Positions 1-8,804 are shown, counted from the stretch's first letter. The stretch: 64,000 bases of DNA from Pseudomonadota bacterium (GCA_039815145.1 JBCBZW010000003.1:45824-109823); one strand, 5' to 3'. The notes: generated by a model not told the origin, from the letters alone. Numbers and translations: made by a program.

Positions 1-637
1 GCAGGCCGACCGCAAGTCCGGCCGCCGTACCGGTGGTGCCAAAGGCCATATAGATGCGGGCGGGCGCGTGCAGTTCGCCGGCCGCGACCTGATTGGCCAG
101 CTCGAACCCGGCGGCCACGAAACCGACGGCACCGAGTGCGGAGGTGCCGCCCCCGGGCACGACGGTGGGCGCGATGCCGTCCATGCGCTCGTGGCGATCG
201 AGCTGGTAGCGCACGGCGTCGCCGAGTGCTTGCTCATCGGGGTAGTGGTGCATCTCGGCGCCGGCCAGATGGTGGGCGAGCAGATTGCGACACACCTTGC
301 TCGAGAGCACCTGAGGCACGAGCATGGAGATGGCACCGAGGCCGAGGCGCTTGGCGTGGATCGCCGTGGCCAGGGCGTGGTTGGAGCCCACAGCGCCGAA
401 GGTCATGACCTTGCGCGCACCGTTGGCCTTGGCCTCGGCCAGCAGGTACTCCAACTTGCGCAGCTTGTTGCCGCCGTAGGTGGGATCGGCAGCGTCATCA
501 CGTTTGAGGTAAAGTGCGGACGCGTCGCAAGCGCGCTCCAGCCCGCCCAGTCGCTGGATGGCGGATGGATAGGTGCCGAGAGCGAGATGCGGCAAGTGCG
601 CTTCGAGGCTGGGATGGTGCTGGAACAGAGGATTCAA
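1..637 (-). CDS. D-cysteine desulfhydrase / ACC deaminase family PLP enzyme (partial)
   Basis: Pyridoxal-phosphate enzyme of the 1-aminocyclopropane-1-carboxylate deaminase / D-cysteine desulfhydrase family, which eliminates or deaminates small amino acids. About 212 residues are visible; the C-terminal third lies beyond the left edge (the family is usually about 330 residues). The translation contains the motif GGNKLRKLE, whose first lysine normally forms the PLP Schiff base, then a glycine-rich VPGGGTS stretch and FGTTGTAAGL, which fit the phosphate-binding region. I chose a TTG start because GGGAG lies six bases upstream; an in-frame GTG at 706 is the alternative and would add 23 residues. 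It is transcribed divergently from the flavoprotein gene that follows. Family assignment is solid from motifs; the actual substrate cannot be told. Confidence 0.8.
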   Translation of the reverse strand, partial: MNPLFQHHPSLEAHLPHLALGTYPSAIQRLGGLERACDASALYLKRDDAADPTYGGNKLRKLEYLLAEAKANGARKVMTFGAVGSNHALATAIHAKRLGLGAISMLVPQVLSSKVCRNLLAHHLAGAEMHHYPDEQALGDAVRYQLDRHERMDGIAPTVVPGGGTSALGAVGFVAAGFELANQVAAGELHAPARIYMAFGTTGTAAGLAVGL

Positions 638-774
638 GAGCTTCTCCCGCGGCGTGCCGGGCCCCTGGGGCGCGGTGAGGGCGCCGCTCCTTTCGACGTG
701 ATGCACGAGACCCGCGGAGACGATACACGTAGCGGGTCGCCACCTGCCATCTTCTGCCACCGGGAGGTATGCGC

Positions 775-1935
775 ATGACGCGGGTTGCCGTGGTCGGCGG
801 CGGTTACGCAGGTCTTGCTTGCCTCACTTCGCTGCGCGCTCAGTTGCCGGCGGTCGATCTGACCTTGATCGATCCCGCCGCCCATCACCTAAAGCTCACT
901 CACCTGCACGAGTCCGCCTCCAGGCCCTTGGAGGAGTTGCAGATTCCCTTCGCCGAGTTCGCCGATCGGATGCGTTTCGATCACGTACAGGGCTGGTTGG
1001 GAGCGCGCGAGAGTGGCTTTAGCGTCGACGATCTGGCGGCGTGGAGCGAAGCGCGCAGCGTGCCGGTGCGTCTGGCCGGCGATGCCGAGGCGCTGCAGCA
1101 CGTGGCCGCGGATTATCTGGTGCTGGCCTGTGGCGGCGAACCGAACCTGGAGGTGCCTGGGGCGCCGAACGTGCTCACCCTGCGCGAGTTGCGTCACCTC
1201 GATTTGCACCAGCGCCTGCGCGAGCTGCGCGATGAGTTTGGCGCTGCCGTGCGCGTGAGCGTGGTCGGTGCCGGCGCGAGCGGCGTGCAGTTCGCCTGTG
1301 AGCTGGCGGAGGCGATGCGGCGCCTGGGGGCCAGCGGCGCCGTACGCTTGCTCGACCAGGGGCATGCACCGCTCGGCGAAATGCCCGATCGCGTCAGGCG
1401 CTACGCGCTGGAGCGCCTGACGGCCGTGGGCGTGCAATGGTGTCCCCACTCACAGTTCGAGGCTCAGGATGGCGAGGTGCTGCGTTTTCGTCGAGGCGGC
1501 AAGGACGGCGCCGTGCAGGAGATGGCGTCCAACCTGACGTTGCTGATGACCGGCGTGAAACCCTCGCCTTGCCCGATGACCACCAACCGTTACGGCCAGG
1601 TGCAGCGTGAGGGGCGCACGCTCGAGCGGGTCTTCGCTGCCGGCGATTGCGCCGAGGTGGATGGGGGTGGATCGAACGCCGCCACCGCTCAGGTGGCGCT
1701 GCGTCAGGGTCGCCACATGGGCGTCAACCTCGCGCGCCACCATCGCCGCCGACCGCTGCTCGAGTGGGTGTTCCAGGAGCTCGGGTACGTGGTCAGCCTC
1801 GGGGTGTTGGACGCGGCCGGTTGGGTGCTCTTCCAAGGCCACGTGGTCACCGGTATGCCTGCGGTAGGGATCAAGGGTGCGGTCGACACCCAGTACGATC
1901 TGTTCCTCGAAGGCATCGACACGTACCTGCTCTAG
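775..1935 (+). CDS. NDH-2-like FAD/NAD(P)-dependent oxidoreductase
   Basis: 386-residue two-dinucleotide-fold flavoprotein resembling type II NADH:quinone dehydrogenases, which pass electrons from NAD(P)H to quinone at the inner face of the membrane. The N-terminus begins with the FAD-binding VVGGGYAGLA motif. A second Rossmann motif, VVGAGASGVQ, lies near residue 162, and FAAGDCAEV, typical of the FAD-contacting segment, lies near residue 290. The C-terminal part (YVVSLGVLDAAG onward) matches the membrane-associating end of NDH-2 proteins. There is no redox CxxC, which argues against a thioredoxin-reductase-type enzyme. The ATG at 775 is preferred over the one at 769 because GGGAGG then sits seven bases away instead of one. 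A membrane protein gene follows after 12 bases, probably in the same operon. Confidence 0.8.
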   Translation: MTRVAVVGGGYAGLACLTSLRAQLPAVDLTLIDPAAHHLKLTHLHESASRPLEELQIPFAEFADRMRFDHVQGWLGARESGFSVDDLAAWSEARSVPVRLAGDAEALQHVAADYLVLACGGEPNLEVPGAPNVLTLRELRHLDLHQRLRELRDEFGAAVRVSVVGAGASGVQFACELAEAMRRLGASGAVRLLDQGHAPLGEMPDRVRRYALERLTAVGVQWCPHSQFEAQDGEVLRFRRGGKDGAVQEMASNLTLLMTGVKPSPCPMTTNRYGQVQREGRTLERVFAAGDCAEVDGGGSNAATAQVALRQGRHMGVNLARHHRRRPLLEWVFQELGYVVSLGVLDAAGWVLFQGHVVTGMPAVGIKGAVDTQYDLFLEGIDTYLL

Positions 1936-1947
1936 CGGGCCACCACC

Positions 1948-3492
1948 ATGGGATCGGAAATCGCCTTTCGCCTGGTTCAAGCTGCTGGCGCCATCCTGAC
2001 CCTGGTGCTCGCCTCGCGCTCCTTCACCGCGCGTGTGCTCACCCTCGGCGACGAGCCGACCCTGCCGCGCTACCAGGCCCCGAAGGGGCTGTACGGCATC
2101 GGCACCGCGAGCTACGCCCTGATCATGGCCCTGCTGTACCTCATGCTGGTGACCGTGTGGACCCCCTTGCGGCCTCTCATCGACGCCCTGTTCAACCCCG
2201 CCACGGCGGATGCCGCCGCCTACCTCGCGAGCATCACCGCTGGCTTGGTGGTGCCGGTGATGGTGATCCTGGTGTTCTTCTTCCTGCTCACCTGGGAGAG
2301 CCCGCTCAATCCCGTGCTGGTCCTGCGCGGGGTGGTGTACAACCTGTTCGCAATACCGCGCCGGGCACAAGACGTCTACACCTCCTTGCGTGGCGCCGGC
2401 CTGCAGGGGGTGGACGAGGCTCATCGCGAGGCCTGCATCGCCAACCTGCTGGCGGATAGCCTGGCCAAGGAAGACTTCGATCGCTCGGCCGATACGGTGG
2501 AGTATCGCTGGGCGCGTGCCTGCCTGCTGTTCGGGCAGATCCAGAGCTACGCGGACCAGCATTCCTATCACCGCTTCTTCCAGGAGCCGTCCCTGAAATG
2601 GGGGCAGATCTGTATCTCCTTCAACGAGACCTCGGAGAAGGTGGCGAACTGGAAGGGGGCCGAGCCGCACTACACCAAGACGCTGGAACTGATCGAAAAG
2701 CTCGATCAATTGATCCGGTGGCTATGTCGATTGTTAGCGTGCATCGTGGTGTACGGCAGCCCGAACGAGGAGGAGATGTGGAAGACCGTCGCGCGCCTCG
2801 GGGGCGACCCGCGCCAGGTGCGCCTGCGCCACACCTACCGCCATCTGCTGCTGTTCTCTGCGGCGATCGTGGCCGCTGTGGCCATCGGTCGTGAGGTCTC
2901 GGTGGTGGTCTACAACATGCTGTTCCAGCCGCCGAATGCCCTGGAACACTTCGCCTTCGACACGGTGCGCTGGAGCCTCTACGCGATCAGCATGTACGTG
3001 GTGCCGATGGCAGTGGTCTTCGTCGCCCACGCGGAGGCCTATCGGTCGCCCCGCAACCCCGCGCGCTATTACGGCTTCTACGCCCTGATGACGCTCATCT
3101 GTTTCGTCATCAGCACCTCCATGTCCGCCCTCGTGTTCGGGCTGTCGGCCAATGACACGCAGTTCAGCTTCGCGGCGAGCTTCGTCGGCTCCATGCGCTT
3201 CGGTATCTTGCCGGCGCTGATGTGTGGCTACGTGGCTTACCAGATGGATGCGCCGGCCCTGGAGGATCCGAAGAGCCTGCGCGATGAGTTGCGTTTGGCG
3301 GGGATTCGCGCCGGCATCTGGGCAGTGCTCGCCCTGATCATCATGCTCTACGCGACGGATGAGATGCCCCTGGAGTCGGAGGGGCTGCGGGTAACCATGA
3401 CGATCACCTCGGCCTTCGTCTCGGCCTTGATCGCGGCCGCGGCCCGCTTCCGCATCCAGGCGGCTCAGCGGGTGGCGCCCGGCGACGCCTGA
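1948..3492 (+). CDS. Unrecognised polytopic membrane protein
   Basis: 514-residue protein that I do not recognise. Roughly nine or ten hydrophobic segments are visible. Three lie in the first 125 residues, each long and rich in Leu/Val/Phe. A largely hydrophilic block at about 130-250 contains charged, tyrosine- and tryptophan-rich sequence. A second membrane block with six or more segments runs from about 255 to the C-terminus. The soluble middle looks cytoplasmic or periplasmic and carries no nucleotide-binding or metal motif that I can name. It starts 12 bases after the NDH-2-like gene and shares its strand, so the two are probably cotranscribed; a membrane partner or sensor for the flavoprotein is a guess only. 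Codon use looks like its neighbours, with strong G/C at third positions, so the gene is real. Confidence 0.75.
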   Translation: MGSEIAFRLVQAAGAILTLVLASRSFTARVLTLGDEPTLPRYQAPKGLYGIGTASYALIMALLYLMLVTVWTPLRPLIDALFNPATADAAAYLASITAGLVVPVMVILVFFFLLTWESPLNPVLVLRGVVYNLFAIPRRAQDVYTSLRGAGLQGVDEAHREACIANLLADSLAKEDFDRSADTVEYRWARACLLFGQIQSYADQHSYHRFFQEPSLKWGQICISFNETSEKVANWKGAEPHYTKTLELIEKLDQLIRWLCRLLACIVVYGSPNEEEMWKTVARLGGDPRQVRLRHTYRHLLLFSAAIVAAVAIGREVSVVVYNMLFQPPNALEHFAFDTVRWSLYAISMYVVPMAVVFVAHAEAYRSPRNPARYYGFYALMTLICFVISTSMSALVFGLSANDTQFSFAASFVGSMRFGILPALMCGYVAYQMDAPALEDPKSLRDELRLAGIRAGIWAVLALIIMLYATDEMPLESEGLRVTMTITSAFVSALIAAAARFRIQAAQRVAPGDA

Positions 3493-3518
3493 GGGGTGCC
3501 GCCGAGCCTCACCGAGGG

Positions 3519-4403
3519 TCAGCCCCCCTGGCGCAGGGCTGCGATGCGGTCTTCCAGGGGCGGGTGGGTCATGAAGAGCTTCTTCAGGCCACCGGTGCGT
3601 CCGCCGGAGATGCCCATCGCGGCCATCTCGTCCGGAAGCTCGCCGCCGCCCGTGCGCAGGCGGTCCAGGGCGCCAATCATCTTCTCCCGGCCGGCCAGGC
3701 GTGCGCCGCCCGCATCGGCGCGGAACTCGCGGTAGCGCGAGAACCACATGACGATCATGCTCGCGAGCACGCTGAACACCATCTGCATGACGATAGAGAC
3801 GATGAAGTAGCCCGGGCCGTGGCCGCTTTCCGTGCGGAAGACGGCACGATCCACGATGTAGCCGACCAGGCGCGAGGCGAACACGACGAAGGTGTTGACG
3901 ACGCCCTGGATCAAGGTGAGCGTCACCATGTCCCCGTTGGCCACGTGGGCGATCTCGTGCGCGAGCACGGCCTCGACCTCGTCCGCCTTCATGCCGCGCA
4001 GGAGCCCCACGCTTACGGCGACCAACGCGTTGTTGCGGTTCCAGCCCGTGGCGAAGGCGTTCATCTCGGGGGCATTCCAGATGCCTACTTCCGGCATGCC
4101 GATGCCCGCCTCTTTGGCCTGGCGACGGATCGTGTCCACCAGCCAGCGCTCGTTCTGATCGCGGGGATTGTCCACATCCAGCAGCTGCACGCCCATGCTG
4201 CGCTTGGCCATCCACTTGGAGCTGAACAGGGAGATCAACGAGCCGGTGAAGCCGATTAACGCAGACATCACGAGCAAGCCGGTCAGGTCCAATCCGCCCG
4301 TTTGGCGGTTGATCGTGCCCTCGAGGCCTAGCAGCGAAAACACCACGCTCACCACCACCAGCACGGCAGCGTTCGTGGCTAGGAACAGGAAGATGCGAGT
4401 CAT
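3519..4403 (-). CDS. htpX: Membrane zinc metalloprotease HtpX
   Basis: Inner-membrane M48-family zinc protease that degrades misfolded membrane proteins alongside FtsH. At 294 residues it is the usual size. Two N-terminal hydrophobic segments (starting [14 protein letters not shown] and [12 protein letters not shown]) are followed by the catalytic HEIAH motif at residues 149-153 (HExxH zinc site) in the context [13 protein letters not shown]. Two further hydrophobic stretches follow it. A segment near residue 220 ([15 protein letters not shown]) supplies the third zinc ligand region typical of the family. The start at MTRIF is canonical; the open frame runs 20 codons further upstream but without family resemblance. 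It is divergent from the fatty acyl-CoA reductase gene and convergent with the membrane protein gene. I saw no clear heat-shock promoter. Confidence 0.96.
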   Translation of the reverse strand: MTRIFLFLATNAAVLVVVSVVFSLLGLEGTINRQTGGLDLTGLLVMSALIGFTGSLISLFSSKWMAKRSMGVQLLDVDNPRDQNERWLVDTIRRQAKEAGIGMPEVGIWNAPEMNAFATGWNRNNALVAVSVGLLRGMKADEVEAVLAHEIAHVANGDMVTLTLIQGVVNTFVVFASRLVGYIVDRAVFRTESGHGPGYFIVSIVMQMVFSVLASMIVMWFSRYREFRADAGGARLAGREKMIGALDRLRTGGGELPDEMAAMGISGGRTGGLKKLFMTHPPLEDRIAALRQGG

Positions 4404-4646
4404 CTCGGACCCTCGTATTGCGGTAAATGTTGGGGATATCTGGGCGCGGCTCCCCGGAGTCAAGGCCGCAGAAGGTGGCGCGTTGTCAATCTACACGAGC
4501 GTGGGTTATGTTTTCGACGACTTATCCGCCGCGGTTGTTCTTGGCCGCGCCTCGACTACCGCCGGCGCCTTCGGCGCCACCTGACGTACCGGCACGTAGG
4601 TCTGCGGGCCTAGGTGACGGGCGCCTGTCACATCACGGGGAGCAGC
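4404..4646. other. Divergent intergenic region htpX / acyl-CoA reductase
   Basis: This 243-bp spacer must carry both promoters. On the minus strand a perfect TTGACA hexamer is present about 80 bases before htpX, but no good -10 lies at normal spacing. A short GGCGCC-TTC-GGCGCC hairpin lies at 4564-4578 on the side of the reductase gene. No gene is visible. Confidence 0.5.
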
Positions 4647-6623
4647 ATGGCCTATTTCGTCACCGGGGCAACGGGGTTCATCGGCAAGCGAGTCGTGCGT
4701 CGGCTCCTCGCCCGCACGGGTCATGTGCACGTGCTCGTGCGCGACGCCTCCGATGCGCGCACCGCCGATCTGCTGCGCTATTGGAAGACCGATGGCACGC
4801 GGGTGACCTTCCTCGAGGGCGATATCACCAAGGCGAACTGCGCCCTCGCCGAGGAGCAGGTCGACGCCCTGAAGGGCAAGGTGGATCACGTGTTCCACCT
4901 GGCGGCGATCTACGACCTCACGCGCAACGAGGAGCAGCAGTACAAGGCCAACGTCGACGGCACGCGCCACGTCGTGGAGCTCGCTGAGCGCCTCGCGGCG
5001 GGCTGCTTCCACCATACGAGTTCGATCGCTGCCGCGGGCCTCTACGACGGCGTCTTCCGCGAGGATATGTTCGAGGAGGCCACGGGCCTCGACGACCCCT
5101 ACTATCGCAGCAAGCACGACGCGGAAGGTGTCGTGCGCAACGATTGCAGCATTCCCTTCCGTATCTACCGTCCCGGCGTGGTGGTGGGTGACTCGCAGAC
5201 CGGCGAGATGGACAAGGTGGATGGGCCCTACTACTTCTTCAAGCTCATTCAGCGCATGCGTCACATGCTGCCTGCGTGGATGCCGACGATCGGCCTCGAG
5301 GGCGGTCGTATCAACATCGTGCCCGTCGATTTCGTGGCCGACGCCATGGATCACATCGCCCACAAGCCAGGGCTCGATGGCGAGTGCTTCCACCTGACCG
5401 AAGACAAGGCACGCCGGGTGGGCGACATGCTGAACCTCTTCGCCCGTGCCGGTCACGCGCCGGAGATGGCCCTGCGCTTCGATGCGCGCATGCTCTCCTT
5501 CGTGCCGACGGCGCTCCTGCGTGGCATCGGTGCCCTGGCGCCGGTGCAGCGGGCTAAGGACGCGCTGCTCGAAGATCTGCAGATTCCCGAGCAGGTGCTG
5601 CGCTTCATCGGCTACCCCACGCGCTTCGATCGTCGCGCCACGGACGCTGCCCTCGCCGATAGCGCCATCGCGGTGCCCGAGCTCGAGGACTACGCGTGGC
5701 GCCTATGGGATTACTGGGAGCGCCACCTCGACCCCGATCTGCACGTCGATCGAACGCTGAGCGGTGCCGTGAAGGGCAAGGTGGTGGTGGTGACCGGTGC
5801 CTCCTCGGGTATCGGCAAGTCGGCGGCCGTGAAGATCGGTGCAGCGGGCGGTCGCGTCGTGCTCGTCGCGCGCAAGCTCTCCAAGCTCGAGAAGACCAAG
5901 AAGCTGATCGACGAGGCGGGCGGCGAGTCCCATATCGTCACCTGCGATATCTCCGACGTGGAGGCGGTGGACACCGCCGTGAAGCAGATCGAGGAGACGA
6001 TCGGTACGGTCGATGTGCTGATCAACAATGCCGGTCGCTCGATCCGTCGCTCGCTGAAGCACAGCTTCGAGCGCTTCCACGACTTCGAGCGCACGATGCA
6101 GCTGAACTACTTCGGCGCCCTGCGCATGATCCTGCGCATCCTGCCGGGCATGGTGGAGCGCCGCGCCGGCCACATCATCAACATCTCCTCGATCGGTGTG
6201 CTGAGCAACGCGCCGCGCTTCTCCGCCTACGTCGCCTCGAAGGCCGCCCTCGACGCCTTTACGCGCTGTGCCGCGGCCGAGTTCAACGACGCGGACGTGC
6301 GCTTCACCACGATCAACATGCCGCTCGTGCGCACGCCCATGATCGCGCCGACCAAGATCTACCAGAACGTGCCGACGATCAGCCCCGAGGAGGCGGCGGA
6401 CATGATCGTCGATGCGATCATCCGCCGGCCGCATCGCGTGGCGACACGATTGGGCATCTTCGCCGAAATCGCCCATTTGCTGGCGCCGAATCTGGTCCAG
6501 GTGGGCATGAACACGGCCTTCAAGCTGTTCCCGGACAGCCCCAAGGGGACGGACGGCAAGCGCCTGCCGCGCAGTGCCGAGCAGATCGCCTTCGCCCAGC
6601 TCACGCGGGGGATTCACTGGTGA
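4647..6623 (+). CDS. Two-domain alcohol-forming fatty acyl-CoA reductase (Maqu_2507 type)
   Basis: 658-residue NADPH-dependent enzyme predicted to reduce long-chain acyl-CoA (or acyl-ACP) through the aldehyde to the fatty alcohol. The N-terminal half is an extended-SDR thioester reductase: TGATGFIG nucleotide motif at about residues 5-12, HVFHLAAIYD, and the YxxxK catalytic pair in PYYRSKHD. The C-terminal half, from about residue 375, is a classical SDR: TGASSGIG near 383, NNAGRS near 460 and YVASK near 528. This order, the length and many phrases (for example DKVDGPYYFFK, RIYRPG, TINMPL, ATRLG) match the Marinobacter enzyme Maqu_2507, shown biochemically to make fatty alcohols; I recognise this from memory. 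The ATG is preceded by GGGGAG. Two further SDR genes lie just downstream, suggesting a lipid theme, but no wax synthase is visible. Confidence 0.9.
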   Translation: MAYFVTGATGFIGKRVVRRLLARTGHVHVLVRDASDARTADLLRYWKTDGTRVTFLEGDITKANCALAEEQVDALKGKVDHVFHLAAIYDLTRNEEQQYKANVDGTRHVVELAERLAAGCFHHTSSIAAAGLYDGVFREDMFEEATGLDDPYYRSKHDAEGVVRNDCSIPFRIYRPGVVVGDSQTGEMDKVDGPYYFFKLIQRMRHMLPAWMPTIGLEGGRINIVPVDFVADAMDHIAHKPGLDGECFHLTEDKARRVGDMLNLFARAGHAPEMALRFDARMLSFVPTALLRGIGALAPVQRAKDALLEDLQIPEQVLRFIGYPTRFDRRATDAALADSAIAVPELEDYAWRLWDYWERHLDPDLHVDRTLSGAVKGKVVVVTGASSGIGKSAAVKIGAAGGRVVLVARKLSKLEKTKKLIDEAGGESHIVTCDISDVEAVDTAVKQIEETIGTVDVLINNAGRSIRRSLKHSFERFHDFERTMQLNYFGALRMILRILPGMVERRAGHIINISSIGVLSNAPRFSAYVASKAALDAFTRCAAAEFNDADVRFTTINMPLVRTPMIAPTKIYQNVPTISPEEAADMIVDAIIRRPHRVATRLGIFAEIAHLLAPNLVQVGMNTAFKLFPDSPKGTDGKRLPRSAEQIAFAQLTRGIHW

Positions 6624-6772
6624 CTTTAGGGCTTGCCCACAAGTTATTACGTTCAAGCCGCGGACCTGTGATCTAAGTTCACACCTACTCTCCTGGGGCT
6701 GAGTACCATAGCGATGTGTCGGGAATCACCGCACCGCTAAGGGGAGTTAGGCGCTTGCAGAGAAGGGCATTG

Positions 6773-7060
6773 ATGCTGGCGATCCGCACCGCGGACCATC
6801 TGCTGGAGCGCCAGGAGTCGTCGGCCGCGGCAGACGTTCTCGAGCGCTACCTCGCTGCCCATCCCCCCCACGGCCGGGTGCTGCAGCGCTTGGGTCGCGT
6901 GCGTCTCATGCAAGGGCGCGCGGCGGAAGCCGCCCACCTGCTCGAGCAGGCGCTCGAGTGTTGTGCTCCAGAGCCCGCGATGGACGACGAGGTCGTGGCG
7001 ATCTGCACCGACGACCAGCAGCTGGCCCCCGCGACCCCGCCTAGCGCCGCTGCTCGATAG
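6773..7060 (+). CDS. Small TPR-like protein
   Basis: About 95 residues forming two helical-hairpin units (AADVLERYLAAHP..., then GRVRLMQGRAAEAAHLLEQAL) with the alternating small/large pattern of tetratricopeptide repeats, which mediate protein contacts. The final 30 residues are acidic then Pro/Ala-rich. I chose the ATG at 6773 because AGAAGG precedes it by six bases and third-position G/C becomes strong only from there; a GTG at 6716 would add 19 residues. The last 20 bases overlap the convergent SDR gene. The partner is unknown. It lies between lipid-type reductase genes, so a role as a scaffold for them is possible but unsupported. Confidence 0.6.
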   Translation: MLAIRTADHLLERQESSAAADVLERYLAAHPPHGRVLQRLGRVRLMQGRAAEAAHLLEQALECCAPEPAMDDEVVAICTDDQQLAPATPPSAAAR

Positions 7061-7850
7061 CCTTCGCGGCGATCCGATCCAGTAGCGCCGGTAGGAAGGG
7101 CTTCAGCAGCAGCCCTAAGCGCGTGCGGCTGGAGGTCAGGCACAGGCGCTTGCGCGCCCAGGTGTCCGCCAGAATCATCTCGGCGCAGCGCGACGCGGTC
7201 AGCAGCTTGCCTTCCTGCATCGGTGAGGTGCCGAGCGCCTTACCGTCAGCACCGATCGCGCGACGATGGGTCTCGGTGAGGACGAAATCCGGGGCCGCCA
7301 CGGTCACGCTCACCCCCCTGTCGCGCAGCTCGATACGCAAGCTGTCCATGAAGCCGACCAAGGCGTGCTTGCTGGCCGCGTAGGCGGTACGTTCCGGCAC
7401 GCCCGTCATCCCCGCCGCGCTGGCGACCGCCACCAGGCGGCCGCCCGAGGCGCGCAGGGCAGGCAGGGCGTGGCGAATGCAGTTCACGGCGCCCATCAGG
7501 TTGACCTGCAGCAGGTGGGGGAAGACGTCGAGGCTCTCCAGTTGATCGAAGCGGGCCCACATGGTGCTGCCAGCGTTGCACACCAGCGTGTCCAAACCGC
7601 CGAACTCGGCGATGCCCGCTTCCACCAGGCGCTGGCAGTCGGCCTCTCGGCTAACGTCGGTCGGCTGGGTGAGCACCTGCGCCCCGAGTTCACGGCACTC
7701 GCTGGCGATCTGTTCGAGGCGCTCGGTGTTGCGCGCGCCCAGGACGAGCTTAGCTCGCACGTCGGCCAGTTGCAGTGCACACGCACGACCGATGCCCTCC
7801 GTGGCGCCCGTGACCAACACGGTGCTGCCTGCGTATGGCGCCTTCGACAT
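7041..7850 (-). CDS. SDR family oxidoreductase (ketosphinganine-reductase-like)
   Basis: 269-residue classical short-chain dehydrogenase. Cofactor motif TGATEGIG is near residue 14, followed by an arginine (GARNTERLE) that suggests NADP preference. CNAGS lies near residue 90, the catalytic serine is in SAAG, and the YAASK tyrosine/lysine pair is near residue 158. A hydrophobic C-terminal stretch (LGLLLKPFLPALLDRIAAKAI) could associate with membrane. The overall look is that of reductases acting on lipid-like ketones, such as 3-ketodihydrosphingosine reductases, but many SDRs share these features and the substrate is not established. It is transcribed divergently from the next SDR gene across a 127-bp spacer containing a perfect inverted repeat. 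Confidence 0.75.
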   Translation of the reverse strand: MSKAPYAGSTVLVTGATEGIGRACALQLADVRAKLVLGARNTERLEQIASECRELGAQVLTQPTDVSREADCQRLVEAGIAEFGGLDTLVCNAGSTMWARFDQLESLDVFPHLLQVNLMGAVNCIRHALPALRASGGRLVAVASAAGMTGVPERTAYAASKHALVGFMDSLRIELRDRGVSVTVAAPDFVLTETHRRAIGADGKALGTSPMQEGKLLTASRCAEMILADTWARKRLCLTSSRTRLGLLLKPFLPALLDRIAAKAIEQRR

Positions 7851-7880
7851 AGAGCGGGACTCCCCGAAGCTGTTGGACTG

Positions 7881-7896
7881 CGACGCTCCAGCGTCG
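7881..7896. promoter_or_regulatory. 16-bp perfect palindrome between divergent SDR genes
   Basis: CGACGCTCCAGCGTCG is a perfect 7-bp inverted repeat with a CC centre. It sits where the -35 region of the rightward SDR promoter should be, about 30 bases from the start of the leftward one. This is the expected place for a dimeric repressor site controlling both genes. The regulator is unknown. Confidence 0.4.
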
Positions 7897-7909
7897 GTGA
7901 TGGGTTGTA

Positions 7910-7915
7910 TATACT
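7910..7915 (+). promoter_or_regulatory. Putative -10 element of the SDR gene at 7978
   Basis: TATACT, five of six matches to the sigma-70 -10 consensus, lies in an AT-rich island about 62 bases before the start codon. No convincing -35 is present at 17 bases; the palindrome described separately occupies that place. Confidence 0.4.
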
Positions 7916-7977
7916 TTCGCCGCGTTTACCCAGGGTAGGGTGTCACGCGCGAGCGCAAACGGAGAAGCGGAACGCTT

Positions 7978-8802
7978 ATGGTCGACTTCAACGGTCTTCA
8001 CATCGTCATCACCGGTGCCGCCAGCGGCTTGGGTCGGTTGATGACCGAGCGCCTGTTGGGCGCCGGGGCCACTGTACACGCGGTGGATGTGGATGCCGAT
8101 GGGCTGAAGGATCTGCAGACCCAAGCCGACGCCGGTGGTAGCGGCCGGCTGCTGCCTTACCCGTGCGATCTCAGCAACCGGCGCGCGATCGCTGCCACGG
8201 CTGATCAGATCCAGCATGCCTGTCCGGCCGTGGATATCCTGATCAACAATGCGGGAATCGTCTCTGGCCGCCCCTTGCTCGAGATCAGCGACGAGCAGAT
8301 CGAACGCACCTTCGCGGTCAACACCTTGGCCCTGTTCTGGCTGACCCGCGCCTTTCTGCCCGCCATGGTTCGGCGCGATGCCGGCCACATCGTGACCATC
8401 GCCTCCGCAGGTGGCCTCGTCGGCACGGCCCGCTTGACCGACTACTGCGCCAGCAAGTTTGCCGCGATCGGTTTCGATGACTCCCTGCGGCTCGAGCTCA
8501 AGCGCCTGAACAGCCGCATTCGCACGACGGTGGTGTGCCCCTTCTACATCAACACCGGGATGTTCGAGGGCGTGCGCACGCGCTTCCCGTGGCTACTCCC
8601 GATCCTCGAGCCCGAGTACGTGGTCGAGCGCACACTGGAGGCCGTCAGGCGCGGGCGTAGGCGCCTGATCATGCCCAGGTTCGTGCTATCCGTCTTCCTG
8701 GCCCGGCTGCTCCCCACCGCGTGGTTCGATGCGGTGATGAGTTTCTTCGGCATCAGCAAGAGCATGGACGACTTCGTCGGCCGTCGCGGCAAGGCTGAGT
8801 AG
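7978..8802 (+). CDS. SDR family oxidoreductase (SDR16C / retinol-dehydrogenase-like)
   Basis: 274-residue short-chain dehydrogenase. TGAASGLG is near residue 13, an aspartate-containing VDVDAD segment follows strand two (suggesting NAD preference), then INNAGIVSG near 90, the catalytic serine in IASAGG and YCASK near 160. The NNAGIVSG signature and the C-terminal ILEPEYVVERTLEAVRRGRR segment resemble the SDR16C group (retinol dehydrogenase 10 / 17-beta-hydroxysteroid dehydrogenase 11), which act on long-chain or polycyclic lipid alcohols. A C-terminal hydrophobic segment may anchor it to membrane. It faces the other SDR gene head to head and converges on mltD with two bases between stop codons. 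The substrate is inferred as lipophilic only. Confidence 0.78.
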   Translation: MVDFNGLHIVITGAASGLGRLMTERLLGAGATVHAVDVDADGLKDLQTQADAGGSGRLLPYPCDLSNRRAIAATADQIQHACPAVDILINNAGIVSGRPLLEISDEQIERTFAVNTLALFWLTRAFLPAMVRRDAGHIVTIASAGGLVGTARLTDYCASKFAAIGFDDSLRLELKRLNSRIRTTVVCPFYINTGMFEGVRTRFPWLLPILEPEYVVERTLEAVRRGRRRLIMPRFVLSVFLARLLPTAWFDAVMSFFGISKSMDDFVGRRGKAE

Positions 8803-8804
8803 AC

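Noticed and set aside
1450..2709. 419-codon minus-strand frame over the NDH-2-like gene and membrane protein
   Set aside because: Composition (His/Gln/Gly) is that of an antisense shadow; the plus-strand genes have motifs or hydrophobic segments.
4404..4520. Sigma-32 promoter for htpX
   Set aside because: CCTTGACT and CCCCAACATTTA are present but about 22 bases apart, too far for the heat-shock consensus.
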